A DNA stretch of 64,000 bases from Gloeopeniophorella convolvens (taxonomy: Eukaryota; Basidiomycota; Agaricomycetes; Russulales). Every line of letters starts with the position of its first letter. Positions within the stretch are counted from its first letter, which is position 1. Under the pieces are notes generated by a model, which saw only the letters and a program-made list of their open reading frames with translations, searched no databases and was not told where the DNA came from. Shown here piece after piece: positions 46,721 through 57,819 of the stretch. Where the stretch lies: contig WTXD01000012.1 of assembly GCA_022496205.1 (NCBI GenBank), positions 62,001 to 126,000 on the forward strand, given 5' to 3'. The position numbers and the translations under genes were made by a program.

Positions 46721-47490
46721 TACTCGCGAAGAGTACAGGGAGGAAAAAATTCACGACAGTCCAAGAGTAGTCTGAATCGAGTTGCACGTCTCCGAAGAAA
46801 CGCGCGCCGCGAAGTGCACTCAAGGACGCCTGCACACCACACACACCATCCACCAAAGGGCCCCTCATACGCCGCGGCCCGCCTCGGGGGCGTCCGACAC
46901 CCCCGCTCCGACTAGGCCTCCCGTAGGAGCCCATCAAGGCGCGCCGTAGCCCGCAGGGCACAGCGCAGGCGGACCGCAGACCCACATGCAACGATGCAGC
47001 CCAACACACGGCCCCGTGACGTCGCGCTGCGACACAGCCTGCAATATCCACCCGCGCCGGTTGAGGAACTCCAGTGTCCACACTACGCGGGGGTACCCAA
47101 CAGCTGTGCCGCGTCGCGCGCACCCCTGCTGGGCACAGAGATGCAACGAAGGAGCCGTGCCCGCCCGCGAGGGGCGGCTGCGGCGCGATAGGGCCCAACC
47201 CGCATGGTAGACGGCACAGCGTCGGCGCGGCAGTGCGCCCGGTCCTCGCGGCGCTCCCAAGCCCGTGCGCCCCCGTGCCCTCGAGCCCCTGGCGGGGGGC
47301 CGTCGTCGGGCGTGCGGGGGCGCGCGGGCGCGGTTTCTGGTGCGCCGCGCCGCGCGTGGGCGCGGGGCCCTGCGAGGGCCGGTCGGGGAGGACGGGACTC
47401 AGACCTTGGCCCGCTCTCGAGGGCGGCGCGGGGAGCGCCGGTGCGGGGAGAGCGTCGCGGCCTTTGGGCTGTCGTGGTTGGGATTGGGCG
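46721..47490. repeat. Repeat unit 1 (type A)
   Basis: Opens with the hairpin TACTC-GCGAA-GAGTA at 46721-46735. Then come the shared blocks AGAGTAGTCTGAATCGAGTT (46763 on) and CGCGCCGCGAAGTGCACTCA (about 46802), and later ACTCAGACCTTGGCCCGCTC (47398) and the closing GCGTCGCGGCCTTTGGGCTG. Very GC-rich. Long frames on both strands are by-products of base composition; no stable coding frame is shared by all five units. Confidence 0.8.
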
Positions 47491-47672
47491 GGCGCGCTTG
47501 CCACGCGGCGTTTTATGTGTGCGTGCGTGTTCTCCACGTGGGACTGCGCGCACGTGCGGCGTTGAAGTTTCCCACTTCTCATGTCCTTTTGTTGGGGTGT
47601 ATGGCATTTGGGACATGTGAACAGAGCAACGGATATTATTCATGAACAGAGTAGGGAAACGACTACGGAAGA

Positions 47673-48400
47673 TACTCGCGAAGAGTATGGTGAGCCCAAA
47701 AATTCACGACAGCCCGAGAGTAGTCTGAATCGAGTTGCACGCAACAAAGCGTGCGCCGCGAAGTGCACTCAAGGACACGTGCACACCGCTCGCTGGATGG
47801 CTCCTCGTACGCCGCCAGCTCCACCCGGGTCTTGTCCCACCGCCGACGGAGTCTCCCCCGCCAGCAGTCAAGCCAGTAGCCAGGCTCAAAGTGCAGCCAC
47901 GCCGCACACCGCTACAGCTCTGCATGCCCCGGAAACCCCCGCAGAGTCGACTCGGCCCAGACGTCATACAAGGGCCATCGAGCTCGGGGGCCGGTGCGGA
48001 GGCTACGGCTACTTCGCCCGCCCGTCCCCGTCGCCGTAGGTATTTCCCAAGACGATAGGACCGAGCACAGGCGCTTCGAGGAAGGGCAGATGCAGGCACG
48101 GTGTGCAGCCCCGCACGGGCAACGCAGCGCGATAGAGCCCGCCCGCTCGCAGTTGTGCGTGCGCCCAGTCCCCGCGGCAATCCCAAGCCCGCGCACCCCG
48201 CCCTCAGGCCGCAAGGCCGTCGTCGGGCATACATGAGGCTGCGGACGAATTTCTGGTGTGCCGCGCCGCGCGTGAGCGCGGGGCCCTGCTAGGGCCAATC
48301 GAGGGGGACGAGACTCAGACCTTAGCCCGCTCTCGAGATGGGGTGCCGGAAGCACCGTGCGAGGAGAGCATCGCGGCTTTCGGGCTGTCGTGGGTTGTGA
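47673..48400. repeat. Repeat unit 2 (type A)
   Basis: Same order of blocks as unit 1, with the hairpin at 47673-47687. It is closest to unit 4 (50803-51540): blocks such as CCGCGGCAATCCCAAGCCCG and GGTGTGCCGCGCCGCGCGTG are identical in both, and many differences are C/T or G/A. Confidence 0.85.
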
Positions 48401-48555
48401 AAGGGAGACTGTTGAAAAAACTAGCTGACGGTGCGCATGTCGGTCACGTGTACTCGGTAACCGGGAACCACGTGGTATAAGATATCAACGGTGCAGAACG
48501 GCCCCTTGCGAGCCATGTAAAGACAGTAGTACATCGAAGACACCCACAGAAAAAT

Positions 48556-49380
48556 GCACCCGCGAAGAGTATGCAGAGCCAAAAATTTGTGACAGCGCGA
48601 GAGTAGTCTGAGCTGGCTTCCGCGCTACGAAAGCGCGCGCCGCGAAGTAAACTCAAAGACGCTGTGCACGTGGACTGTTCAAAGGCTCCTCATACGCCGC
48701 GCGGTCGATCCAAGGCCTGCGCACCCTGGAGCCGAGCTAGAGACCACGCGCGAAGCACAGCCATACACACCACGAAACCTCCATTGGCCCGAGACATATG
48801 GTCTCGACCAATCCCCGCCAAAGACAACCGTATACCTCAGCCGGTATAGCTGCTGGGAAAGCGGCCACAAGCCCAACAGCGCCCGACTGACGCCGGAAGC
48901 CCGACACGGGGACCCAAGTGATCGACAAAATATGCCTCGCCCAACGTGGCAAATGCAGTGTGTTGCCCGAAGGCGTTTGCGGCGCGATAGAGCCTGTATA
49001 CGAATAGCCCATGTGCACAGTGCCTGGCCCTCGTGATGACCCCGAGCTCACGCGCGCTTCCCTCGGGCCACAAGGCCATCATCGGGAATACCGCGCGCGG
49101 GCATTTCCAGTGGGTTCTGGCAGAGTCTACCGGGGAGGACGAAGCTCAGACCTTAGCCCGCTCACAGGAGAGGCGCCAGAGGCACCAGTACGTGGAGAGC
49201 GTCGCGGCCTGCGGGCTGTCGAGGTTGGGGAAAAGGCGGGAATGCGCGAGGATCGTTGGTTTTTGTAGGCTGTAATTGATCTGCCACGTGGGCTACCGTG
49301 GAATATTCTACGCTCCCGTGTGTGCTGCGCTGTGCGATCTGAGGCATAGAGTTACTTCGTTCGGTTGCTTTCCTTAGCGG
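48556..49380. repeat. Repeat unit 3 (type B)
   Basis: Carries a degenerate hairpin (GCACCCGCGAAGAGTATGC) and the type B variant AGAGTAGTCTGAGCTGGCTT (48609 on). The inner part differs from type A, but the ACTCAGACCTTAGCCCGCTC block is kept near 49145. Its 3' end (GGTTTTTGTAGGCTGTAATT, then GCATAGAGTTACTTCGTTCG) matches unit 5 closely. Confidence 0.8.
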
Positions 49381-49509
49381 CGTGTCAAGGTCTTAATATA
49401 TCGGCGTTCTGAGAAGTAAAAAGGAAGCGCACGCTGAGTTTAGATCCAGGTTGCGCAGAGCGACTTGGACTGATGCAGATGATCGAACGTCGCGCAAGTA
49501 ACTCTATAG

Positions 49510-49822
49510 GAAGCTGAGCTTGTGCGGCGAGGACGTGATGCATCGTGCCGCCCTCGGGCGCCAGTCCGTCGTCGTGGCGGTCGCATCGAAAGTGAGTCTT
49601 TTTTAGGATGTCGTCCCCGGCTGGTCGGTGTTCAGGAACGATCTGGTCCCATTTGCGTTGTTCGGCGCGATCGTGCTGCTGATCGTGGAGCAGCCCGGGG
49701 ATGCTCTGGGCCGAGGACAGGCCGGCCACCCGTATCCGCGGTTGGGTCTGGTCGGCTTGTTGAGCAGGAGAGGGTTACACACCAATATCCTGCAGGTAGA
49801 AGTGGTATGTCGGGTGTCCAAT
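49510..49822 (-). pseudogene. Duplicated, decayed fragment of the CBM1-gene body
   Basis: The minus strand matches the last two exons of the CBM1 gene at 52720-53564. YHFYLQDIG survives only as a diverged nucleotide match. LNNANGTKLFLNIDQSGT appears as NNANGTRSFLNTDQPGTT, followed at once by a stop. The secretion signal, CBM1 and linker parts are absent. It stands in the same place relative to unit 3 as the intact gene stands to unit 5, which shows that it arrived by duplication of the whole block. Confidence 0.8.
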
Positions 49823-49869
49823 AACGTGAGTATTACTGAATCCGCGTGAGTAACATCGTCAGCGAGATC

Positions 49870-50750
49870 CACTGGGTGATAGTTCCCTTCAGCGTACCGT
49901 CAACCCGGGGGCGTGCTAGGCGTTGGAGGGGCAGGGTCCCAGTATGGCCGTGCGCGATTGGCCTGCTTGTAAAGTTCAGGATAAATAGTTGCACACTTCC
50001 AGATAGCTCTGTAGAGTGCCTTGAATGTGGCTCGAGAGGGGGCGGGATCGGGCCGAAGCGCTGAATTCGGATATTTGAAGGGCGAGAGGTCCCGGCGGAA
50101 GCCCCCGCAGCACACTGACACGAGGGGAGCATCGGCAGGGGCATCTGTTAGTAGAGGTTCGTGTTCGAGTGCATTGATCCCAGCGGCGTCCACTACGCGG
50201 CCACATCGAGTACTCAACTTGAAGCTCGAACTGACACCAGCGCTCCGCAAGAGGTTAAGCTTTAAGCTTTAAGTTCCGAGGTGGAGCACCTTCGAGGGAC
50301 GACCACGACATGATTGAAAGTTGAACGTGAACTTGAACTTGGGCACGTTTAAACTTTAGCGCTCGTAACGGTATCTGCCCGACCAGGTTTCGACAAGCGC
50401 TGGAAGTTAAGTGACGCACGCAGAGGATGAAAATCACGAGGCAACCCCAGGACGCGTGTCTTCGAATATGGGAGCCACCCGACAGGAGGTTGTCAAAGAA
50501 GTACTTAAGGCGACGTCTACGTGGGGACATGATTTGGAGCCTTGATCGCGGCCGTGCAAGCACGTAGTCGGGAACCGGGTGCGGGGCCGGGGACATGATG
50601 TCGGGGTCACGCGTCTCAAGCTGCAGCAAGAAATCTGCTAGTAGGTCACCTAGCATGCGCGGGCGTCAGCGAGTGACGAGTCTCCCGCTCCTCTTGTGTC
50701 CCTTCGTTAAGATAAATCCTGCCAGTATATAATACCATTTGGGACATGTA
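49870..50750. other. Spacer between the two duplicated blocks
   Basis: About 0.9 kb without a counterpart elsewhere in the window. Short AAGCTTTAAGCTTTAAG repeats occur near 50258. No gene recognised; it may mark what was inserted or kept between the two copies. Confidence 0.4.
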
Positions 50751-50802
50751 AACAAGGCGACAGGTGTTATTCATGAATGGATTAGGAAACAACTACGGAA
50801 AA

Positions 50803-51540
50803 TACTCGCGAAGAGTACTATGAACCCAAAAATTGACAACAGCCCGAGAGTAGTCTGAATCGAGTTACACGCAAAAAAGCGTACGCCGCGAAGTGCACTC
50901 AAGGACACATACACACTGCTCACTGGATAGTTCCTCGTACGCCGCTGGTACCACCCAGGGTTTCCACCCTGCTACTGACGGAGCCTTGCCACGCCAGCAT
51001 CCAAGCCAGCAGCCATTGACTCGAGGTGCGACCATGCAACACCACTACAGTTCTGCATGCCCTTACGTCCCGGATACCTTTGCTTGGTCCATCAGGCCAC
51101 TTTGGCAGCATTCAAGCTCGGGGGCTGGGGTACTCAGGCTATGGCTACTTCACCTGCCCATACCCGTTGCCGGAAGCCATCCCATTGCGAGGATGGACCG
51201 AGAAAAGGCACCTCGGGAACGGGGCAGAGGCAGACGTGGCGTACAGCCCGCAAGGGCAATCGCAGCGCGATAGAACCCACCCGCTCGCAGTAGCGCGTGC
51301 GCCCAGTCCCCGCGGCAATCCCAAGCCCGCGCACCCCGCCTTCAGGCCGTAAGGCCGTCGTCGGGCACACGCGGGGCTGTGGAAGCATTTCTGGTGTGCC
51401 GCGCCGCGCGTGAGCGCGGGGCTCTGCTAGGACCAATCGAGGGGGACGAGACTCAGACCTTAGCCCGCTCTCGAAGAGGGTGCTGGAGGCACCGTACAGG
51501 AAGAGCATCGCGGCTTTCGGGCTGTCATGGGTTGCGGAAG
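50803..51540. repeat. Repeat unit 4 (type A)
   Basis: Hairpin at 50803-50817, then the same blocks as unit 2, including the flank before it (GGGACATGTAAACAAGGCGA here, GGGACATGTGAACAGAGCAA before unit 2). Compared with unit 2 the early part shows runs of G-to-A and C-to-T change, for example CACGTGCACACCGCTCG against CACATACACACTGCTCA. Confidence 0.85.
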
Positions 51541-51723
51541 AGAGATTGTTGAAAATCGGCTGGTGCGTATGTCAGTCACGTGTACTCGGTAACCAGCAAC
51601 CGGTGACCGAAAACCAGACAGTGGTATAAGATACTATCAACAGTGGAGAACATCATGCAGAAGTGACCGGCCCCTTGCGAGCTATGGGAAAACAGCGGCA
51701 CGTCGAGGACACCCACAGGAAAA

Positions 51724-52560
51724 TACTCGCGAAGAGTATGCAAAGCCAAAAATTTGTGACAGCGCGAGAGTAGTCTGAGCTGGCTTCCGCGCTACGAGGG
51801 CGCGCGCCGCGAAATACACTCAAGGACGCTTTGCACAGACTGTTCAGAGGCCCCTCATACGCCGCGCGCTCGACCCAGGGCCTGCGCACCCAGGAGCCGA
51901 GCTCGAGGCCACGCTCGAGGCGCAGCCATCACACCACAAAAGCTCCATTGGTCGAGACATCATCCCGATCAATCCTCGCCAAAGACAACCGTATACCTCA
52001 GTCGGTATACCTGTTGGGTCGTGGCCAAACCCAGCAGAGCACAACTGACGCCGGAAGCCCGATACGAAGACCGATGATCGAGATGATATATCGCACCAAT
52101 GGAAATGCAGCGTGCTGCCCGAAGGCGTTTGCGGCGCGATAGAGCCTGTATGCGAACAGCCCGTGTGCATTCTCGATCCTTGCGGCAACCCAGAGTCCAA
52201 GCGCCCGACCCTCAAGCCATAAGGCCATCGTCGGGGATACGAGCGGGCGCATTCCCGGCGCGCTGCGCCGCAAAACGGGCATGGGGTTCTGCTGGAGTCG
52301 ATCCAGGAGAACGAACTCAGACCTTAGCCCGCTCATAAGAGAGGCGCCAGAGGCACCAGTACGTGGAGAGCGTCGCGGCCTTCGGGCTGTCGAGGTTGGG
52401 AAGAAGGCGAGCATGCGCAGAGATGGCTGGTTTTTGTAGGCTGTAGTTGATCCGCCACGTGGGCTACCGTGGAATGTTCCACGCTCCCGTGTGTGCTGCG
52501 CTGTGCAATCTGAGGCATAGAGTTACTTCGTTCGGTTGCTTTCCTTAGCGGCGTGTCAAG
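51724..52560. repeat. Repeat unit 5 (type B)
   Basis: Hairpin at 51724-51738 and AGAGTAGTCTGAGCTGGCTT as in unit 3. The inner part (CGTATACCTCAGTCGGTATA near 51991; GCGTTTGCGGCGCGATAGAG near 52127) and the 3' end closely follow unit 3. It leads directly into the 3' flank of the intact CBM1 gene. Confidence 0.85.
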
Positions 52561-52719
52561 GTCTTGATATATCTGCATTCTGAGAAGTAAAAAGGAAGCG
52601 CAAGTTGAAAATAGATACAGGTTACGCGGGGCGCCTTGAATTAATGGCCGAGTATCCACACAACGCTGACATTGGTATGCCATATGTACCATGTGTAGAA
52701 GAGCGACCATGCTCTGCGT

Positions 52720-53564
52720 TCAGCACAGGCAAGGCAGATGCAATGACGTCATCGAGCACGTCTGCCCGCTCGGCGTGTCATTGCCCTCCTGGAGGTAAAC
52801 ACTATACACCGTCGGGTCGGACGTCGCGCACGCGAGGAAGTTGAGCTCGCGCGGCGAGGACGTGATGATCGTGTCGCCCTCGAGCGCCCAGTCCGTCGTC
52901 GTGGCGGTCGCATCGAGCGTGAGCCCCTTGTAGGATGCCGTTCCCGACTGGTCGATGTTCAGGAACAGTTTGGTCCCATTGGCGTTATTCAGCGCGATCG
53001 TGCTGCCGATTATGAAGTAGCCCGAGGATACCTCTGGACCGAGGACGGGCTCGCCACCTGTTTCCGCAGTTGGCTCCGGCCGGCTTACTGAGCAGGAAAA
53101 GGTTACATACCGATATCCTGCAGGTAGAAGTGGTACGTCGGGTCGTCGTCAGAGCGAATCTGAGAACCCGTAGGCGCGGGCGCTGTGCTGGTGGTCGTTC
53201 CCGATGACGAGCTGGACTCTGTTGAAGTCGGGAACGATGGTGAGGTAGGAAACTGCGTCGTGGTTTTGGAGCTCGTGCTGGTCGGGGTAGGGATACACTG
53301 AGAATAATCTGCACTTGATTCACGAGGCTATTCACAGGGAGCAAGGAGAAACATACATTCGTTATTGAACGTGCAGGTGTACCCTGACACGCAAGTCGTC
53401 GAGCCAGACCTGCAATCCCATGTAATCTGAGCCTCGTTATGAGTCATGCACAAAGGATTGACGTACCACTCGACGCCTCCGCACTGGGCCCACGCCCCAC
53501 TCTGTGCACTGACGGCCCCAGCGAAGATGACAAGCAAACCGGCAAGAGCACTGACGCGGCACAT
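52720..53564 (-). CDS. Secreted CBM1 (fungal cellulose-binding) protein
   Basis: Four exons (complement 52720-53057, 53111-53308, 53357-53409, 53467-53564) join to 228 residues. A signal peptide (MCRVSALAGLLVIFAGAVSA) is followed by a CBM1: QSGAWAQCGGVEWSGSTTC, VSGYTCTFNNEYYSQC, with the aromatic residues and Cys pattern that bind crystalline cellulose. Next come a Thr/Ser/Pro linker (TPTSTSSKTTTQFPTSPS) and a C-terminal domain of about 140 residues (DDDPTYHFYLQDIG, SSGYFIIGSTIALNNANGTK, LACATSDPTVYSVYLQEGND) that I do not recognise as a known glycosidase. The CBM1 is split over three exons, so splicing decides its Cys pattern. The protein is probably secreted onto plant cell wall. Its 3' end touches the repeat array, and a decayed copy lies at 49510-49822. 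Confidence 0.9.
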
Positions 53565-54174
53565 AGCTACAGTAGCAATGATTCAGAAGGTATGGCGGCA
53601 AACAGCACGTGTATTAGTAGCAGGGCGGAAGCATGCGGGAGATACCTCGCATGAGTCGAAATGGTGAAGGATGAACCTCGGACACCCGGCAGTCGTACTT
53701 GTCATAGTTTTGTGGACCAAGTCATGACGTGACAGCCAACGCATTTGCGAATGACGTTATAGATATCAGAAGCCTGAAGGACAACATCTTGTGGCCCAAA
53801 GCGCAGGTCAAGAGGTCTTCGTGGCCCGCATGACCTGCCTTCTCGGTATCAGGACTCCATGTATTGGCGAATTTAATCCTTTGGCAGCCCGCACATCATC
53901 CGAATAGAATCAGTGAAGAGTAGGGACGGTGAGGCTTCTCTGGCATATTCGGGGATCGGATTTCCCAACGCCACGACCAGGATGGGCGTTGGGGCGGAAG
54001 GGCACGAGTTGCGCTCCCAACGTGGCTCGCATCCGCGTGGTTGTGTCCACGCGGTCACGTGCAAGTTGACGCGAAGTGCAACTTTTGACGCGTCCCCAAG
54101 TCGGACACCATATTGTAACACTAGCCACTACCGCCTCGATAATTCACCTCGCCCGCGCTGAAAGCTATCTCTAG
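53565..54174. other. Divergent intergenic region
   Basis: About 600 bp between the CBM1 gene (-) and the unknown gene at 54175 (+); promoters of both. A TCACGTGC box occurs at about 54055. No gene seen. Confidence 0.4.
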
Positions 54175-56193
54175 ATGTTCGAAAGTAGGGGCCTAGTGCA
54201 CGCTACAGGTGCCGAGCTTTCAGTCGCCAGGATCAACCGTCTCCTCCGCCCGCTCCGGAACAAATGCGCCAACCTCGCCTCCGCAATATCCCGTCCGTCC
54301 GGCTCGTTCGCGTCCATTACCTACGGTTCTAGCTCCTCGACCTATAGAGTGCGCGCCCCGCCATCGCTGGACGTGCTCGGTGATCCTGTGCTCGTCGTCT
54401 CGCTCGCACAACTGGACAGCCGGTCACTACATGGGTCACTGGAGGGTCGGGCGCGCCAGGTCTACGCCGTCGCAGACGCGTATCGCAACATCGTCCAGGC
54501 CTCCTTTCCGGGTGATGCAGAGAGATCTGGCTCTGGGACGCTTGCGCTCACAGATGTCTGCGCGGCGGTAGTAGGACGGAATATCCAAGCCGAGGTCGCG
54601 CGGTGCACAGCCGAATTAGTGGACGAGGACCAGTTCGACGATGCGAAGGAGAAGACGCTCATTGATGAGCTGTACGAATCCGTTCCCTTGCGCTTCCGAA
54701 GGTATGCCCAATCTGCCCCCACATCGTTTGAAATCAACTTCACTTAGGCAATAACCCCTAGATGGTCCCTCGTCGCGCACGCGACCTGCGTCATCGTGGA
54801 AACCTGTCCTAACCAATCTCTACTCATGCTCGCGCTGCTGGGAATTTCCATCTCCCATGGCCTCCTTCATGAGTCTACAACCTTCCTCCGCGGTCTCCTA
54901 ACGAGCATCATCCGTCCACCACGCCCCGGTGCCACGCCCACTATCGCCCACCCTGAGCACCCTTCCTACCTTGTCAACCTCTACACAGAGTGGACGCGCT
55001 CATTCACGCACCGCACTTTCATCTCCGTTGTGTTGGATGTACTGGCCGAGCACGGCACGCCGGAGGCATGGGCATGCAAATCCGTGACCCGCCTCGCACA
55101 GTGCATGCGCACGCGCGACTTTGGCGCCTTCCTTGGTTTCCTCCGCGCGCTCATCGGCGTGCTCTCGCGCCACCCTACCGACGACGCCGCCACCGCGGCG
55201 CTCGCTGCGCGCTTCGCGAAGTGGACGGGCGTGATCATCTCCGACTTCTTCACGGAGACACGGGAACCGGCGGTGGTCGACTACGCGGACCAATTCCACG
55301 CGGTCGTCGAGATCCTCACCTCTGCCCACGCTTGCAGGCTGCACCTCCGCTTCGTGATCGACATCGAGAACGACGATCTTGACCCGCGCGCAACGCTACT
55401 GTGCGCCGTTACGCATACCATCGCTTCACCGCTTTTCCCTACCACCAGCCCTGCGCACCAACGCACGGTCCTCGCACTCTTCCACGAAACGCCACCCAGC
55501 GCAGCATCCTTCACTACGCTTGCAAGCCTCCCGCTCGTCACGCTACGAACGCTCACGGCGTCCCTGCGCGCGAAGGCCCTGCACGAGCACGAGGCTGCAC
55601 TTTGGACGGCCGCGCTGCGCTATGCCGAGCGTGCGGGCGCGGCCGCCGCGCAGAGGGATGCGTTGCGGGACGCACTGGAGGAGGCTGAGCGTTGTGCAGC
55701 GCGCGCGCGCGAATGGGAGTGGGAAGATATGGTCGGCGGGTGGGTGCAGAGGAGCCTCGCAGATGGGCGCCCCCAAAAGCGTGCTCGACGCACGACAGAT
55801 GGCGCCGAGCGGGCGCGGACAGGGCGGCGGGCGCCCTTATCTCGCGCGACGTCTGTCTCGGCGTCGGTGGCGTCAACGCCGCCGCTGTCGTCTGCCTCAT
55901 CTTCATCCTCGTCTTCGACATCCTTGGCGCCGTCGCGCGGGGAGTCGCCGGAGGTCGAGGTGCTGGATGAGGATGCGGCACAGCGCGTGGCCCGAAGGCG
56001 GTCGTCGGCGATGTTCCGGTCGGTGCTCGCGGACGCACTCAAGACGCGGACGGACCTCAATGTCAAGCGGCGCGCCTCGCTGCGCTTCGAGCGGCGGTAT
56101 TCGTCGGACTCCGAAGCCGAAAAGGAAGAAGAGCAGGCTCCGGCTCTGCCAAGCGACGGCGATGTCTTGGATTTGTTCGCGTACCCAGACTGA
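54175..56193 (+). CDS. Unknown conserved-looking helical protein, 652 residues
   Basis: Two exons (54175-54701, 54762-56193) join in frame: the first ends PLRFR and the second goes on RWSLVAHATCVIVETC. The body to residue about 450 is rich in Leu and Ala and looks like helical repeats (for example LLMLALLGISISHGLLHEST and FLGFLRALIGVLSRHP). After it come a charged coiled stretch (AEEAERCAARAREWEWEDM-like), a basic QKRARR patch and a Ser-rich acidic tail (RRYSSDSEAEKEEE), which fit a nuclear or regulatory protein. No known motif, signal peptide or membrane segment was seen. Strong coding bias (G/C third positions) and the clean splice make the gene itself secure; the function is unknown. Confidence 0.8.
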
Positions 56194-56606
56194 GGATCTG
56201 AGCTTGTGTTGATTTAGTTAACTTTCTTGTCTTGTCGCATTTCAGGCTACCTTATTCCATCATACATTTGTACACGTATCTAGGATGTCACGTCGCCTGT
56301 TGTGCAATCTGAGGACATGGCTGTGGCCACTCGAGCAATGGAAAGGGAGTGTGTATTGGCATGACAATCAAAGCAAACTTAAAACAAAGGTAGCGAGCGT
56401 GAGATACGAAATACGAAAGGGATGGGCGAAGCCGGTTCGCCACGGCTTCCGACACGGAACAGAAAAGCCTATGTAGGGAAAGTTAGGCGCGCGGGAGGGT
56501 GGGCAAGCTCGCGCGCGCGCGTGTATGTGAGAGTAAGGCTAATCAGAACCGGTCCGGGACGGCGAGGACTCGGCAGGAGCGACAGGGAGTGCGTGGAATG
56601 GTAGAT
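56194..56606. other. Convergent spacer
   Basis: About 400 bp between two 3' ends. Includes a GCGCGCGCGCGTGTATGTGA stretch near 56511. No gene. Confidence 0.4.
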
Positions 56607-57260
56607 TTAGAGGGACTCTGCCAGGGTCCAGATGTGCCACTGGGCGGTGTAGAGGGCCGGCCTCTGATTGACGTGGATGCAGTCCCCGGAGAGGTGGTCG
56701 CGTGCAACGTGGGTGTATCGGGTGTAGTCTGGTGAGCGGGTGATGATGGGTTCGGAGTGTCCTCGGTTGCGAAGGACACGCCAGAACTGAATTGCAGCGA
56801 CGGGCCAGGACGGGCGGGGAACGTACGTCCAAGGAATGGGGACTGCGAGGACAATCTTCCCAAGTCCAGATTTCTTCGGGCCGGGGCACAGCCGGATGCT
56901 GAAATAGATCCACTCCGCCTCAATCCGCCACACCGACCCGATGCGGACTCTGGCGACGATGCCGTCATCTTCGTCAGCCAGCTCCGTCTCAAAAAGGTCG
57001 CCAAGGAGTCCACACCGGATGCGCATGCTGGGACTACAGAGGATGCTCCACACTGTGGTAGTCTCCTGTGGGGTATTGATGGTGGTGAGTTCCTTCACAT
57101 GTAGAGCTGGGAGCTTGGGGCAGGTGACAGAGGAGAGGGTGAGCGAGGTGTTGGTGAGTGGGCCATGGTGGGGCAATTTTGGGACGTCGACTGTGCGGCG
57201 GAATGGTGTGCGGCCCTGAATAGGGAGGTCAGACAAGGAGGTGCTGCGGCGCAAAGACAT
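56607..57260 (-). CDS. Hypothetical intronless protein, 217 residues
   Basis: ATG at 57260 (MSLRRSTSLSDLPIQGRTPF) to a stop at 56607, no intron needed. The first 30 residues are Arg/Ser-rich and phosphosite-like. The rest alternates hydrophobic and charged residues (IRLCPGPKKSGLGKIVLAVP; YVPRPSWPVAAIQFWRVLRN) and could be a small beta-rich domain. No homologue comes to mind. The length and the good coding character support it, but another frame on the same strand is also open over part of the region. Confidence 0.5.
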   Translation of the reverse strand: MSLRRSTSLSDLPIQGRTPFRRTVDVPKLPHHGPLTNTSLTLSSVTCPKLPALHVKELTTINTPQETTTVWSILCSPSMRIRCGLLGDLFETELADEDDGIVARVRIGSVWRIEAEWIYFSIRLCPGPKKSGLGKIVLAVPIPWTYVPRPSWPVAAIQFWRVLRNRGHSEPIITRSPDYTRYTHVARDHLSGDCIHVNQRPALYTAQWHIWTLAESL

Positions 57261-57819
57261 TCTGAAGGGTAGAGAATGGTGGAAGGAGGCTGACGATTTT
57301 GCCCTGCGGCTACTGCAAGGTTAAAAAGGCGGCATAAAGTAATATCGGCAAAAGGCGCGCCCAAGTGAAACTTCCAGCGCCACAAGAACTTTTCATGGAA
57401 GTGGCGTGGAAGGGCGCTTGAAGGCAAATAAAAACACAACGGAGTTGTACAAGTTTGGCAAGGTTGCCGATTATGGTGGAGGGCAAGGGGATGGGCGCTA
57501 TCAACATAGGGTGTATAAAGGTGTTTGAAAATGAGGGAGGGAGGGCGGGTGCAAATGAGAAGAGGACGAGAGAGCTGGCCTGCAGCTAGTGGAAATGGGA
57601 AAAGGAGAGACGAGATGCATAGGCTTTGTTGTATCTTAGATATGCTTCTTGGCAAGCGCTCGTCCCTCGCACTTGCCTAGATTATCTACACAGGTCAATT
57701 CATTATTTGTACACTCACGAAACGACGCACGGCCTGCGATCAATCGGTGACGCCGAGCGCCTGCCAAAGAGACAAAGTCACGGCCCGGGACACCGATATT
57801 GACCTTGATACGACCCGCT
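57261..57819. promoter_or_regulatory. Divergent promoter region
   Basis: About 560 bp between the starts at 57260 (-) and 57820 (+). AT-richer than the genes. No specific box assigned. Confidence 0.4.

Noticed and set aside
46698..48355. Minus-strand frames in the repeat units as a protein family
   Set aside because: The translations share words (RSESRPPR, RAHARRGTPE), but frames are not maintained between units and no start or domain is evident, so nucleotide-level repeat is the safer reading.
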